DNA of 64,000 nt from Saussurea involucrata (Eukaryota; Streptophyta; Magnoliopsida; Asterales; Asteraceae). The stretch's first letter is position 1; every line of letters starts with the position of its first letter. Below, piece after piece: positions 1-11,733 of the stretch. The notes under the pieces were generated by a model that saw only the letters and a list, made by a program, of their open reading frames with translations, searched no databases and was not told where the DNA came from. Where the stretch lies: positions 130,315,501 through 130,379,500 of the forward strand of contig CM066324.1 in the NCBI GenBank assembly GCA_033807775.1, written 5' to 3'. The translations under genes were made by a program, and so were the position numbers.

Positions 1-262
1 TTCCCCAACAGCTTAGCTGAAATCGATTTCTTCTTCTTCAATTTGTCATAATCCTTCTCTTGCTCTTTCTCTTAGCCACACACACAACACACACACTGAA
101 CAAAACTACCAAATGAGAAATTTAGGGTTTCTCTCATCCTTTTATACCTTCACAAAGAGCACCAAAATTTTCAGTATTTCACACTTGGACCACATAACTT
201 TCTTAAACTTCGAATTTCATCCAAGATTCCTCAGTTATCGGTTAAATGAAAACCGGTTATTA
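1..262 (-). promoter_or_regulatory. Possible minus-strand promoter and 5' leader
   Basis: Read on the minus strand there is a TATA-like TATAAAAGG (138-146), then a telo-box-like AAACCCTAA (122-130), then a GA-rich stretch running off the left edge. This order resembles a plant core promoter followed by a leader. No coding sequence is visible. The block lies outside the repeat duplicated at 8540, so it may be genuine flanking DNA. Weak call, from motif order only. Confidence 0.2.
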
Positions 263-969
263 CAACAACGCTAGACATACCCGGATAAAGAAATATCTTG
301 GGGTTAATAAGGCAAACGTTGGAGGTGGAAAGAACTCCAAAGGATAGTGAGTTGAACATATTAATCCACACACATATGCTAACTATGTACCATATGGACA
401 AGGTTGTAGAAATGGTCAAATTCATGGAAAGAGTCGGGAACGAACTCCCAATAGAAAATGGAACAAGTTATAAATGAACTATGTCATATCTAAGATTGGT
501 TAAGTATAAGTTTATTTAAATATAATTTAACTATCAAATTAATTGCATTTGTGTATATATACTCCTGAGTTTATAACCATTAGAGATGTAAATGAACACA
601 TAAAAGAACAAATGCAAAACTCTCAATGTTCTTCGTTCCATGTAGGAATGTATCGAGGAGAACTTGATTGTTTTTGTGACATATCATACAATCATAATAG
701 ATTGTTATTCATTGAATTAATAATTTTTAATTCCTCCAAATACTTAGACGATGGACTGTCACTTGTTGCTTAATGACACAAGATCAAACACTATATTAAT
801 AGGAACCTTGTTAAGATATTTGTATCAATGAGAAATCATATTATAAGAATGGAAATGGGTATATGTACATAAACTCTAATGATATGAAAGCAACATACGT
901 TAGAGAAATTAATGTATCAAATTAATGGAGTATCTATGTCATTAAATCATATTTTGTTACCAATAAAGA

Positions 970-1477
970 ACTTTGGGACAATGACACATATATGTTTCGG
1001 CATGACCACGTGGGACACCATGGTCATGACATAGTGATCCATGTATCGCAGAATACACTTAGATACATTTTCTTTCGAGTGAAAGACAAAACGAGAGAAT
1101 TAACCAAATTGCAACTATTGACTTCTATTGCACAAGAAGCAACACCACCATCATAATATGCACTCTCTAATACCTAGAACTTTTAAACCCTGATCCTTAG
1201 CCAAAATAGGAATGAGACCATCCTAAAGCTAAGGACATAATATAAAAAAAATCATTCTTACAACGAATAATAGGTGATATTTATGGATATAAACATCCAG
1301 AATGCGGGTCATTAAAGTACTTTATGGTTCTGGTTTTGACACGATGAACACGTGTCGTATTATAGTCCACATGAAATGTTGCACTCATACATTAAGGACT
1401 CACCACCCTGATTTTTTCTCATCAAGTCTACATGACTTAGAATGCTGGAGAATTTACATCATAAGGATTTGATGATT
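970..1477 (+). pseudogene. Copia pre-integrase and integrase N-terminal remnant
   Basis: Frame by frame one reads a GAG-pre-integrase-like stretch (FRHDHVGHHGHD, around 990-1030) followed near 1300 by HPECG and YFMVLVLT-like text typical of the copia integrase start. Stops and frame changes are frequent, and the middle of the integrase is deleted in both tandem copies. The gypsy solo LTR begins just downstream at 1483. It cannot encode an enzyme. Confidence 0.6.
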
Positions 1478-1482
1478 ATTGC

Positions 1483-3847
1483 TGTAAAGCCCGTATCCCG
1501 GTATGTAATTTCTTTGTATTATTTCTTTAAAAAAAAGGTTTTATTTAATGTGGCTTCCGTTAACGGGGTTAGTCGAATTGGACCTAATCGTTAAAATGTC
1601 GGAATTTTTGGTTAGTCGCGAGAAGGTTGCTAGTTGAGGGACCAATTGTGTCAAGGGCCAAAACACCCTTTGGTTTCGGCCCATGCAGGTTAGAACCCAA
1701 AACCCTTTCTTTTAGTTTTGTTGATGTGGGTGTCGTGAAGGGAAGGAAAGGGAATGGAGGTGAGAACAAAGAAAAAAAACGCAGCCTTGTGATGAGTTTT
1801 GTTTTGGTAGCGTGAAGAGAAAGAAATAGATTAGCAAAACCAACCCTACGGCTCCTTCCCCATATTTGGTTTCCCGTTCGTTGTTCGCCGGCCGGAGAAG
1901 AGAGAGAGAGAGAGAAATCGAAGAGAGAGAGAGGGAAGGAGAGAATCCGAGAGAGAAAAAGAAGGGTAACGCCATCGTCTTGCTGCCGGAAAAGACGAGG
2001 AAGAAGGGTTCGTCGAGGTAAATGTATCTCCCTTTTCGTTAGTGCCGTTTGCCATTTTTTCTGCCGTGAACCGCCGGCCGGCCGCCGCTGCCGCTGCCGC
2101 GCCGCCACTTTGGTGGCTGGGTGTCGGGTGGCGGTGGTGGTGTGAGTCGTTGGTGCATGCGGTAGGGTGATCGAGAGGGTAGTGGTCTCGCGGTGGTTTG
2201 CGGGTTGTTTTATTTCCTCGTCGATGAACCGCCGCCCGCCGCCGCCGCCGGCGACCACCACTGCCGGAGGGCAGAGGGTGGTGCGTGGCCATGTCTTATT
2301 AATAATCACCGTAGAATCCGTTAAGCCTTGACTTAATCGTTTAAGTCGTTTCGTTAAAACCGTCGTTTTTATAATCATCAATTCATGTGGAAAATGGTGC
2401 AGCCACTGTTTTTGCGACGGCTATAACTTTTCCGTCGTAACTCCGATTGAGCCGAAACTGGCGCCCACGCTTCGAGCTTGGGACCGGGCACGTTTTCTGT
2501 GTTTTAGCGGAAAACTGGTTCGGCCTCGAGTTGGGAGAAAAAGTGGTCGCAAGTTCTGCGGTTCGTCATTTTATGTAAAATTTCCTGGAATCTGTCTCGG
2601 TTTTGAGAAAGCCGTAACTTTCTGTTCGTAACTCGTTTTGAGGTGATTTTGGTGGCCATAGTTTCCTATTCGAGTTGGGAAGGTTTTTCGTGTTTTGCCG
2701 AAAGTCTGATTTAAACCGTAGCTAGGCTGTTTTGGACTGTTTATGCAGGCTGGACCGAAACTGGCAGTTTTGGTAACCGTTCGTATTTAATTCATAATAA
2801 ATTGTAGAAAAATCGTTAGGAGGCGTATAATATGTCCTTGGAACCCTAACTCAGAGGACTTTCTAGCCATGAAATAATATTGGGATTTTTCTGGATTTAA
2901 GGGGGTCGAAACAGGTCCCGAACAGACCTGTTTTGTGTGAACGGAAATTAGTTTTAGTGACGGTTTAAGCGTGTGTCGTGTCATAGGGTCCGGGTCTCGT
3001 ATTGACACGTTTTATCATGCGTTTAGGTGCTGGAAAGTGACCGTAATTGTGAAGCTTGATTCGTGTTGATTAAGCTAGGCGCGCATTTGAGGTGAGTTCT
3101 CTCACTGTGTAGTTAGGGGTTGTATGCATGTCATAATAGTCTACATGTACTACTGTCTTTGTGGTGTGAACTAGTTGTTGTGGTGTGTAATATTTGATTG
3201 GTTTGAATGCTTGGTATAAATGTGTTACATTACAATTCGGTGGGACCGAGGCCTCGATGGTACTGAGGTGTTGGTTACATTATAATTCGGTGGGACTGAG
3301 GCCTCGATGGTACTGAGGTGTTGGTTACATTATAATTCGGTGGGACCGAGGCCTCGATGGTACTGAGGTGTTGGTTACATTATAATTCGGTGGGACCGAG
3401 GCCTCGATGGTACTGAGGTGTTGGTTACATTACAATTCGGTGGGACCGAGGCCTCGATGGTACTGAGGTGGTTGGATACATAATTACCTGTAGATGTTTA
3501 CTCGTTTTATGTATCTGTGATGTTGTTGCTTATGTGCGGGTAGGGGTGATGTGTATATAATTCCTACATGCGCATGTGTTTGAATTCACTAAGCTTCGTG
3601 CTTACCCTTTCCCAATAAACTGTGGTTTCAGGTACGAGTGGCTCTAAGGCGTGACGGGTACACACTGGCGCGCGGGATGAGCTGGCTGATATTGGTTTTA
3701 TTTATTGAACATTGTTTCCGCTGGTTTCTGACTACTTGAACGACATTTATGATTTTGCAATTAATATGTTGGGATTATTTAATGAGTTTTTATATATAAA
3801 ACGTTTAATTAAAATTTTAAATTTCCTTGAAATTTTGGGACGTTACA
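1483..3847 (+). mobile_element. Solo LTR of a Ty3/gypsy (Tekay-like) element
   Basis: The 2,365-bp insert begins TGTAAAGCCC and ends GGGACGTTACA, giving TG...CA ends, and is flanked by the 5-bp duplication ATTGC (1478-1482 and 3848-3852). The uninterrupted site is visible near 9762 in tandem copy 2, which proves the insertion. Near the 3' end, text of the kind ACTAAGCTTCGTGCTTACCC...CAGGTACGAG resembles the conserved LTR tail of Tekay-type chromoviruses and parallels the gypsy LTRs at 52084 and 58183. There is no internal region, so it is most simply a product of LTR-LTR recombination. Orientation is inferred from that tail. ORFs inside (for example 1584-2381 minus) are not genes. Confidence 0.88.
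3222..3471 (+). repeat. Five tandem 50-bp repeats inside the solo LTR
   Basis: A unit of about 50 bp containing TTACATTATAATTCGGTGGG and GAGGCCTCGATGGTACTGAG repeats five times with only one or two changes per copy. GAGGCCTC is palindromic. The array lies about 375 bp before the LTR 3' end. It may be an amplified regulatory block or simple slippage. Confidence 0.9.
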
Positions 3848-4640
3848 ATTGCATTTGTACCGCATGTGTATATATAAAATGGTCTCGTAAAATGATAAAA
3901 GTTGTCATCAAAATAATATAGATGGTAGCTAGGGCATTGGTTATGCGCACCAATTTATCCACATCTGCATGGGGTAATGCAATATTACATGCAACTTTAC
4001 TTATTCGTGTTTAGACCCACAACCAGCCAACCAATCTTGTGCGTACCAGTTGGTAACTGGATATAAGCCTGGTGTTTTACATTTACGTATGTTTGGTTAT
4101 GTTGTATATGTGCCAATTACGCCCCCACAGCGTACCAAAATGGGTCTTAAAGACGAGTCATCAAATGTTGGATATGAACCCCCAACAATTATCCGCTAGT
4201 TAGAACCCTTGACGAGTGATCCATTTACCGCTAGATTTGCGGGTTGTCACTTTGATGAGACAACCTTCCTATCGTTAGGGGGAGATAAGAAAAAGGATTT
4301 TCCATGGGAACGACAGGAAGTGTCATTGAGTATTTCAATTGTGTCTCATTTTGATCCCCAAAAACTTCACAACGTAAAGTTGAAGTCAAACGAATCAGAC
4401 TCGATACCTGATACGTTTAATATTATCTAGAAGTGACAAGATCACATATACGAGCTGCAAATATATTCGCAAGGTCAAAAGTCCCCAAACAAGGGCACTA
4501 CGTCGCTGGAAGTACGTTGCAATCACACATGGTGGAGGTGTGGTTGAGGTCGTAGCTCCCAAAAGGAAATGGGGGAAGCTACTTGGTTCGATAGATACTC
4601 ATCTAAAGGAAGAGAAGAGTAAGGCACAACCATATATCAT
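3848..4640 (+). pseudogene. Copia integrase C-terminal and linker remnant, copy 1
   Basis: Contains a short open stretch (4209-4430) with SDPFTARFAGCHFDETTF and LGGDKKK, which match the region after the integrase core of this copia lineage, where target-site-binding text is followed by an acidic linker. Upstream text around 4090-4200 reads like the conserved FGYVVYVPI...RTKMG block. Stop codons occur on both sides, and the counterpart at 9763-10580 has the same structure. Confidence 0.6.
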
Positions 4641-4779
4641 CAATACATGAGATTATCTCTGATTAAATCTATGTCTATGAATCATTACTGGAGGACGCTC
4701 CGAAGTTATACTTATTCCAGAGATCAAAGAAATCTCAAATGAATATGAGTCGATGGACAGATCATAAATACTAAATGAT

Positions 4780-6430
4780 GATATATATCGTTGCTTATGA
4801 GATAATAGAGCACGATGTCATCGAACCATGCTCAGTTGAAGAATGTCAACAAAGAGCAAATTGGCCTAAATGAAAAGAAGCAATCCAGGATAATTATTTG
4901 ACAAATGAACAGGTATTTGGTTCGGTAGTGCTATCCGACCAAGTGTAAAGCATGTAGGACATAGATAAATCATTTGTCAGGGAAGCGTAATGAGAATAAT
5001 TAAGTCATAATATATAAGGCTCTCCTTTGGCGCAAGGTTTCTCACAACGCACTGGATTGACCACAATAAGACTAACTCTCTCGTGATGGACAACGTTTTG
5101 CTAATTAAATTAGCCAAGTAGTTCCGAAGGACTGGAAATTGCAGCTCAACGATGTAGTTACTACATATCTCTATGGGGATCTAAATTCAGAGATATATAA
5201 AAGTTCTTGATGGCATTATACCAATATCAAGTAACTCTAAACCATGAAATGTGTTTACAATAAAATTGAAACACTCACTTTATAGATTAAAGCAATCTAT
5301 GCGGATGTGGTATACCCGCCAGAGTAAATACTTGATTGAGAAACGATAAATAAGAACGATGAACTGTGTCCTTGCGTATTTATATAAGAAAACAAGTCCC
5401 AAATTTTCATAGTAGCTCTATATGTCGATGTTATGAACATAATAGACACTCTTGATGAAATAAGAGAAAACACAAGCTACTTGAAATCTGAATTTGAGAT
5501 GAAAGATCGTGGGAAAACTTGGTTTTGTCTAGATACTTGAGCTACGACACAGAGTTTGTGGAATATTAATCCACCGATCCGCATATGTCTAGAAAATGAC
5601 CAGGCGACCTAATATGGACAAAGCGCATCCGATTAGAACTCGCATGATCGGTCAAAGTGTTGGATATAAGGAAAGATCCATTTCGTCTAAAGGATGAGGA
5701 CGAAGAGGTGTTAGGAGCTGGAATTTCATACCTAAGTACAATAGGTCTCATTATTGTACTCAACATAATACACTTGACCGTATATTGTACTTCTCACTGA
5801 ACTTGTCAGCTAGATTTAGCTCAGCGCCAACGCAACGTCATTGGAATAATTTCAAATCAATCTTTTGGTACCATTGACGTGGGCTTATAATTTCCCTACG
5901 GTGGAAAATGGATTGATAATGAAACTTCAATACCTACTTAGATTGTGAGCGACAAAAGTACTGGCTCTTATAGAAAAACACCAAACAACGCCTTAGTATA
6001 TGTTTGTTGATATTATGTATATGTTTGACTCATATAATGGGTGTTCCCAAACTGGATAAGGAATTATCATATGGAACATGCCGATTTCTTGGAAGTAAAC
6101 TAAGCAAACCCTTAATAACTATCTTCTTATATTATCAACAATCTTACTCTCCATGAGACTATTTAAGAGTGTATATGGTTAAGGACTATCATTACACATA
6201 TAAGAGGAACTGGTAATTTTGAGTTTAACCACTATACAACTTGCATATATGGAAATAATGCATCATGTGTCGAAGAAATGAAAGTAAGATATATCAAGGG
6301 TTATAACACAAAGCATATTTTGCTTAAGTTTTCATATAATCAATTATCCTCAAGATTCAAGCGAACTGAATAAGATGCGAGGAAAATGTGACATATTTGT
6401 TTACCAAATCAATACGTAAAACCATATTTG
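4780..6430 (+). pseudogene. Copia reverse transcriptase and RNase H remnant, copy 1
   Basis: Frame-shifted fragments carry reverse transcriptase landmarks: LKQSMRMWYTRQSKYLI around 5285-5340, a YVDVMNIIDTLDEIRE-like stretch in the place of YVDDMNII around 5420-5460, and FEMKDRGKTWF around 5490-5530. Around 5590-5740 one reads the PIRTPMIV and LDIRKDPFRLKDEDEEVLG region that precedes RNase H. The catalytic YVDD is not intact and the frame breaks many times. Confidence 0.65.
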
Positions 6431-6489
6431 GGAAACATGTAGAAAGTATTAAAATGGAAATGTTTTAAACCTCATTTGATTAATGTACA

Positions 6490-6846
6490 AATCAGGGGGA
6501 GTAGTAGACAAAAGGGGGAGTCTACTATATATATAATATTGGTATGTTGTGCTCTTTCCTTCAACCAAGGTTTTATTTTTCCCATTGGGTTTTGTTCCTT
6601 GGTGTAAGGTTTTAGTGAGGCAACGGTTTATATACCATCATGTTTTCTTAACTCTCATGATTAATGTACGAATCTAAGAGAGAATTAGACTAAAGTAAAA
6701 GTCTATGTATTGGAAATAAGCTAGCGCGTTGTACTCTTTCCTTCGTCATATTTTTATTTTTTCCCACTGGGTTTTTATTTTGGCGTAAGGTTTTAACGAG
6801 GCAACAATTGTGCACCTTCACTCCTTTGACTCGGCACAAGGGGGAG
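6490..6846 (+). repeat. Copia 3' untranslated repeats with polypurine tracts
   Basis: Three polypurine-tract-like strings (AGGGGGAG near 6495, AAAAGGGGGAG near 6512, ACAAGGGGGAG near 6836) separate two imperfect copies of a block reading CTCTTTCCTTC...TTTTTCCCATTGGGTTTT...GTAAGGTTTTAGTGAGGCAAC (about 6548-6630 and 6735-6810). The last tract abuts the LTR and is the probable functional one. The same arrangement recurs at 23800-24153. Confidence 0.75.
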
Positions 6847-7034
6847 TGTTGTAGGATAAATGTGCCATCGTCTAAAGGATATGACGATAGAGATAGGGAT
6901 AGAGATAGATTAGAATTGAAATATCTTATAGTTATCTACTTGTAACTCATCCCTATATAAAGGTCTTATGATTAATGAGAATTACGATTCATTCTGTCCA
7001 TTCTATTGTGTTGTATTTCTCTTTTCCTTTAACA
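6847..7034 (+). repeat. 188-bp copia LTR shared by two tandem elements
   Basis: Begins TGTTGTAGG and ends CTTTAACA. It is preceded by polypurine tract ACAAGGGGGAG, as a 3' LTR should be, and followed by CGTTATCAACACG, a copia-type primer-binding site, as a 5' LTR should be. One LTR therefore serves as the 3' end of copy 1 and the 5' end of copy 2. The matching LTR at 24154-24341 has the same length and differs at about five positions. Confidence 0.85.
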
Positions 7035-8539
7035 CGTTATCAACACGTAAGCTCAGAATTCAATATAATTTAAATGGTTGTTTCGTCCGTTGCTCGCTAC
7101 CTACCTACATAATCTTTAAACGCTTCTCAATTGATATATTACAATTCTTTTATAGCTTTATGAATCTTATTTGTTATTTATTAGCTTGTCTTATTGGATA
7201 TGTTTAATTTAATTGTTTATATTATTTACTTACACTAGTTATATTTCTTTTAAGATGTTTTATCTTATTCAGTTGTTTATTTTAACTCTTAATTGTTATA
7301 ATTCAAATGTGCATCTTGTTTATGAGTTCCTACTCATAATTTTAAACTTTATAATTAATTTTTAAAAGTTACACTTCCATCCCCCATATTTTTTGATATT
7401 TTACCAAAAGCTCCAAAAACAACATGAAAATGTTAAAATATTAATCAAATGCCTATCTTGATCATGAGTTTCTACTCATTAATTCCAATCCTATAAATAG
7501 TTTTTGGAAGTTACACTTCCAAACCCCTTATATTTGGTCTTTTACCAAAATATCCATAAATACTATTAAGATGTTAAAAGTTTGAATTTGACTTTATGTC
7601 AAAAAATAAAAACTAATATTGATTTGTTTAATGACAAAATCTCTTAAAATAGTATTAAGAGATTGAAACATTGAAATTGGCTTCATAAGCCAAACTCATA
7701 ATCATTTTGGCCTCTTGCCAAAAACTCCATAATTAACAATGTTATATTCAAATTAATTAAATCGCAAGATATTGATTTGGATTTTGTCAAACGGGTGTAA
7801 ATAACCCTAAGGTTTGTAGGGACTTAAGAAATCCACGTGATTCCCCTACTACCTGGAGATCCAATAGATTGAGTGATTTTCATTCAAAAATTGAAATATT
7901 GATGAAATATGATCAATAAAATGTAAGAATACAAAAATTCAATACTATTATGATAATGAAATTTCATGCATAACATAATAAGTATAAACCATAATTCACT
8001 ATTCTAGAAAAATAATATATTCCCCATTTTCTACATCTTGAATCAGAAAGATTTGATTACGATAAGATAGGTTCGAAAAACACAAGAAAACACGCAAAAG
8101 TCATCGAACCATTTTGACCCTAAAGAAAAAAAAACACTAGATGTTAAGATACAATTAAATACTTTAAACTTTTGAGACGATACATCAGTCACAACCTTCA
8201 GAGAGAATAATTAGAAACCCCCAAGAACCGTGGGTAGTCCCAAAAAGGAAATTCGGGAATATTCAGTACCATATACTTCTCAAACTAATCATACAGTGGA
8301 AAGAAACCTACTTACATGATTACAAGAAGGTAACTGATTTTGACAAAGAAATGTCATGTCTCAAAATGCATCTCAATCTTTGTGGCAAGGAACTCACAAA
8401 AGATTATGCGAATCATAACATCTTTTCATCTTTCCTATATCACCAATCATACTAATGAAACAGTATAAGCTGCAATATAACTTTTAACAAACTCATTAAC
8501 TTAATGCAAGTGGTTAAGAGTTGTAGCAATGTTTTTTTA
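7035..8539 (+). pseudogene. Copia primer-binding site, leader and gag remnant
   Basis: Starts with the primer-binding-like CGTTATCAACACG. An AT-rich leader follows with several repeats of a TTACACTTCCA...CCATATTTT-type sentence (about 7370 and 7510). From about 8040 broken translation reads like copia gag: a VTDFDKEMSCLKMHLNLCGKEL-like stretch near 8335-8400 corresponds to the UBN2 region. There is no continuous frame and no zinc knuckle visible. Confidence 0.5.
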
Positions 8540-10675
8540 ACAACGCTAGACATACCTGGATAAAGAAAATTCTTGGGGTTAATAAGGCAAGCGTTGGAGG
8601 TGGAAAGAACTCCAAAGGATAGTGAGTTGAACATATTAATCCACACACATATGCTAAATATGTACCATATGGACAAGGTTGTGGAAAGGGTCAAATTCAT
8701 GGAAAGAGTCGGAACGAACTCCCAATAGAAAATGGAACAAGTTATAAATGAACTATGTCATATCTAAGATTGGTTAAGTATAAGTTTATTTAAATATAAT
8801 TTAACCATCAAATTAATTGCATTTGTGTATATATACTCCTGAGTTTATAACCATTAGAGATGTAAATGAACACATAAAAGAACAATTGCAAAACTCTCAA
8901 TGTTCTTCGTTCCATGTAGGAATGTATCGAGGAGAACTTGATTGTTTTTGTGACATATCATACAATCATAAGAAATAGATTGTTATTCATTGAATTAATA
9001 ATTTTTAATTCCTCCAAATACTTAGACGATGGACTGTCACTTGTTGCTTAATGACACAAGATCAAACACTATATTAATAGGAACCTTGTTAAGATATTCG
9101 TATCAATGAGAAATCATATTATAAGAATGAAAATGGTTATATGTACATAGACTCTAATGATATGAAAGCAACATACGTTAGAAAAATGAATGTATCAAAT
9201 TAATGGATTATCTATGTCATTAAATCATATTTTGTTATCAATAAAGAACTTTGGGACAATGACACATATATGTTTCGGCATGACCACGTGGGACACCATG
9301 GTCATGATATAGTGATCAATGTATCCCAAAATACACTTAGATACATTTTCTTTCGAGTGAAAGACAAAACAAGGGAATTAACCAAATTGCAACTGTTGAC
9401 TTCTACTGCACAAGAAGCAACACCACCATCATAATATGCCCTCTCTAATACCTAGAACTTTTATGCCCTGATCCTTAGCCAAAACAGGAATGAGACCATC
9501 CTAAAGCTAAGGACATAATATAAAAAAATATTTCATTCTTACAACGAATACAAGGTGATATTTATGGACATAAACATCCAGAATGCGGGCCATTAAAGTA
9601 CTTTATGGTTCTGGTTTTGACACGATGAACAAGTGTCGTATTATAGTCCACATGAAATGTTGCACTCATACATTAAGGACTCACCACCCTGATTTTTTCT
9701 CATCAAGTCTACATGACTTAGAATGCTGGAGAATTTACATCATAAGGATTTGATGATTATTGCATTTGTACCGCATGTGTATATATAAAATGGTCTCGTA
9801 AAATGATAAAAGTTGTCGTCAAAAGAATATAGATGGTAGCTAGGGCATTGGTTATGCGCACCAATTTATCCACATCTGCATGGGGTAATGCAATATTACA
9901 TGCAACTTTACTTATTCGTGTTTAGACCCACAACCAACCAACCAATCTTGTGCGTACCAGTTGGTAACTGGATATAAGCCTGATGTTTTACATTTACGTA
10001 TGTTTGGTTATGTTGTATATGTGCCAATTACACCCCCACAACGTACCAAAATGGGTCTTAAAGACGAGTCATCAAATGTTGGATATGAACCCCCAACAAT
10101 TATTCGCTAATTAGAACCCTTGACAAGTGATCCATTTACCGCTAGATTTGCGGGTTGTCACTTTGATGAGACAACCTTCCCGTCGTTAGGGGGAGATAGG
10201 AAAAAGGATTTTCCATGGGAACGACAGGAAGTGTCATTGAATATTTCAATTGTGTCTCATTTTGATCCCCAAAAACTTCACAACGTAAAGTTGAAGTCAA
10301 ACGAATCAGACTCGATACCTGATACGTTTAATATTATCTAGAAGTGACAAGATCACATATACGAGCTGCAAATATATTCACAAGGTCAAAAGTCCCCAAA
10401 CAAGGGCACAACGTAGCTGGAAGTACGTTGCAATCACACATGGTGGAGGTGTGGTTGAGGTCGTAGCTCCCAAAAGGAAATGGGGGAAGCTACTTGGTTC
10501 GATAGATACTCATCTAAAGGAAGAGAAAAGTAAGGCACAACCATATATCATCAATACATGAGATTATCTCTGATTAAATCTATGTCTATGAATCACTACT
10601 GGAGGACGCTCCGAAGTTATACTGATTCCAGAGATCAAAGAAATCTCAAATGAATATGAGTCGATGGACAGATCA
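8540..10675 (+). pseudogene. Copia integrase region remnant, copy 2
   Basis: Direct homologue of 263-1477 plus 3853-4770. It carries the same pre-integrase fragment (around 9260-9330) and the same post-integrase open stretch (10120-10341, SDPFTARFAGCHFDETTF). The sentence GATGATTATTGCATTTGTACC near 9750-9770 is the unfilled target of the solo LTR found in copy 1. Element B follows immediately. Confidence 0.65.
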
Positions 10676-10680
10676 TAAAT
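10676..10680. repeat. Left target-site duplication of element B (TAAAT)
   Basis: TAAAT directly precedes TGTTGATCC and recurs at 22072-22076 directly after CCAACA. Copy 1 has a single TAAAT at the equivalent position near 4768. Confidence 0.9.
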
Positions 10681-11651
10681 TGTTGATCCAAACCCTCAGT
10701 GATTTGATAATGACCCTCTCTTATATACTTAGTGAAAATTGTAAGTAAACAGTATGTATCAGAGTTTCACTATCGCTGATAAGTACTAAGATCTTACAGT
10801 ACCCCTGATAGGAACTCTCGCTCTTTAGATTAAACATTCAGCGAACACTGTTCACCATAATACTCCGAGTCTGTTCAGTCTTTATGGTGATCGCTGATAA
10901 GTTGGTTGTTTACTTATAATCCCTGAAGACAAGTTTCACGTTAACATAGGTTCTACGATGAAGTCGAAGATCAAGCTCAAGAACCAGCGACAAGTCTCCT
11001 AATGAACTGATGCGGATCATCGAAGACTCAGATTTGTCCACACAACGTGAAGTATCAAGTACAAGACTTCAGCTATCGCTGAACTCTATCATTCACTGAT
11101 ATAGAATGATAGATCGCTGAATCAACGAAAAGTTGATCATGAAGTCCTCCGTACAAAGTACTTTTGTCTTAACCACCCTTGCACGACTCCGTACGATATG
11201 TCAGAAAAAGAACCTCCTTATTGTCTGAAATCGTACAACCACTCTGATACTACACTGTTCAAACATGCGGCTACTAAGGTTGTCAACAAAGGTCAATGAC
11301 GTACAACCAATGAGCTGCTGCCACGTGTAAAGTGTAAACTGCCATGCATTAAATGCATGCAGTATATAAGAAGAAGAACTCACTTCATTTTGAAGTAACT
11401 TGCTAACTCTGGACAAGTTCATCCTTCTTATCTTGAGATAGGTTATTATTAGTAATTTCCTTCTCTTTCTTAGTGCAAGAAACTTAGTGTTCCAACTTGT
11501 TTAGATTTAGGTTTATCCTTAATCTTGTTTCCGCAACAAGCTGTAAATTGTTAATGATTTATCAATAAACAATTTAGAAAAGTAAAATCTGTGTGTTTGT
11601 ATTCAACCCCCCCCCCCTTCTACAAACTTGTATAGCCCTTCGGGACCAACA
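10681..11651 (+). repeat. 5' LTR of element B
   Basis: 971 bp, TGTTGATCC to GGGACCAACA. Promoter-like sites lie in order: TGACGT (11297-11302), CCAAT (11307-11311), CACGTG (11322-11327) and TATATAAG (11363-11370). The palindrome GCATTAAATGC lies just upstream of the TATA box. A run of 11 C sits near the 3' end (11607-11617), inside ATTCAAC(n)TTCTACAA, which is shared with element C. CGCTGA or TCAGCG occurs five times, against nine in the 3' LTR. Confidence 0.92.
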
Positions 11652-11653
11652 AG

Positions 11654-11665
11654 TGGTATCAGAGC
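11654..11665 (+). other. Primer-binding site of element B
   Basis: TGGTATCAGAGC lies 2 nt after the 5' LTR and matches the complement of the 3' end of initiator methionine tRNA, the usual primer for plant copia reverse transcription. It fixes the orientation as plus. Confidence 0.9.
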
Positions 11666-11733
11666 AGATTTGTTTAATCTAATAAACAAGATCTAATCTA
11701 TACTAAGATTTCTCTTCCTTGCTATTTCTGAAA

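Larger units (their letters stand above)
263..6846 (+). mobile_element. Decayed Ty1/copia element, tandem copy 1 (5'-truncated)
   Basis: From about 263 the sequence matches 8540-24341 at roughly 96 percent by eye once the later insertion in each copy is removed; each unit is about 4.4 kb. Translated piecewise it gives copia landmarks in order: pre-integrase and integrase around 975-1480 and 3848-4640, reverse transcriptase around 4800-5560, RNase H around 5580-6420. Every domain is full of stops and frameshifts. LTR, leader and gag are missing on the left, where the unit begins abruptly. The same lesions occur in copy 2, so decay largely preceded duplication. The solo LTR at 1483-3847 interrupts it. 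Confidence 0.8.

Noticed and set aside
2040..2290. CpG-island-like block as a host promoter
   Set aside because: It lies inside the inserted solo LTR, so any promoter activity belongs to the retroelement.
1584..2381. 265-residue minus-strand ORF and overlapping ORFs in the solo LTR
   Set aside because: They lie within a proven LTR, in GC-rich sequence with CCG and GAGAGA repeats that avoids stops by composition; no domain is readable.
6968..7207. 79-residue plus-strand ORF across the copia LTR end
   Set aside because: Spans the LTR-leader border; composition is AT-rich and no protein family is recognised.
11201..11422. 73-residue minus-strand ORFs in the element B LTRs (also 21613-21834)
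   Set aside because: Duplicated LTR sequence covering the promoter; no coding signature.
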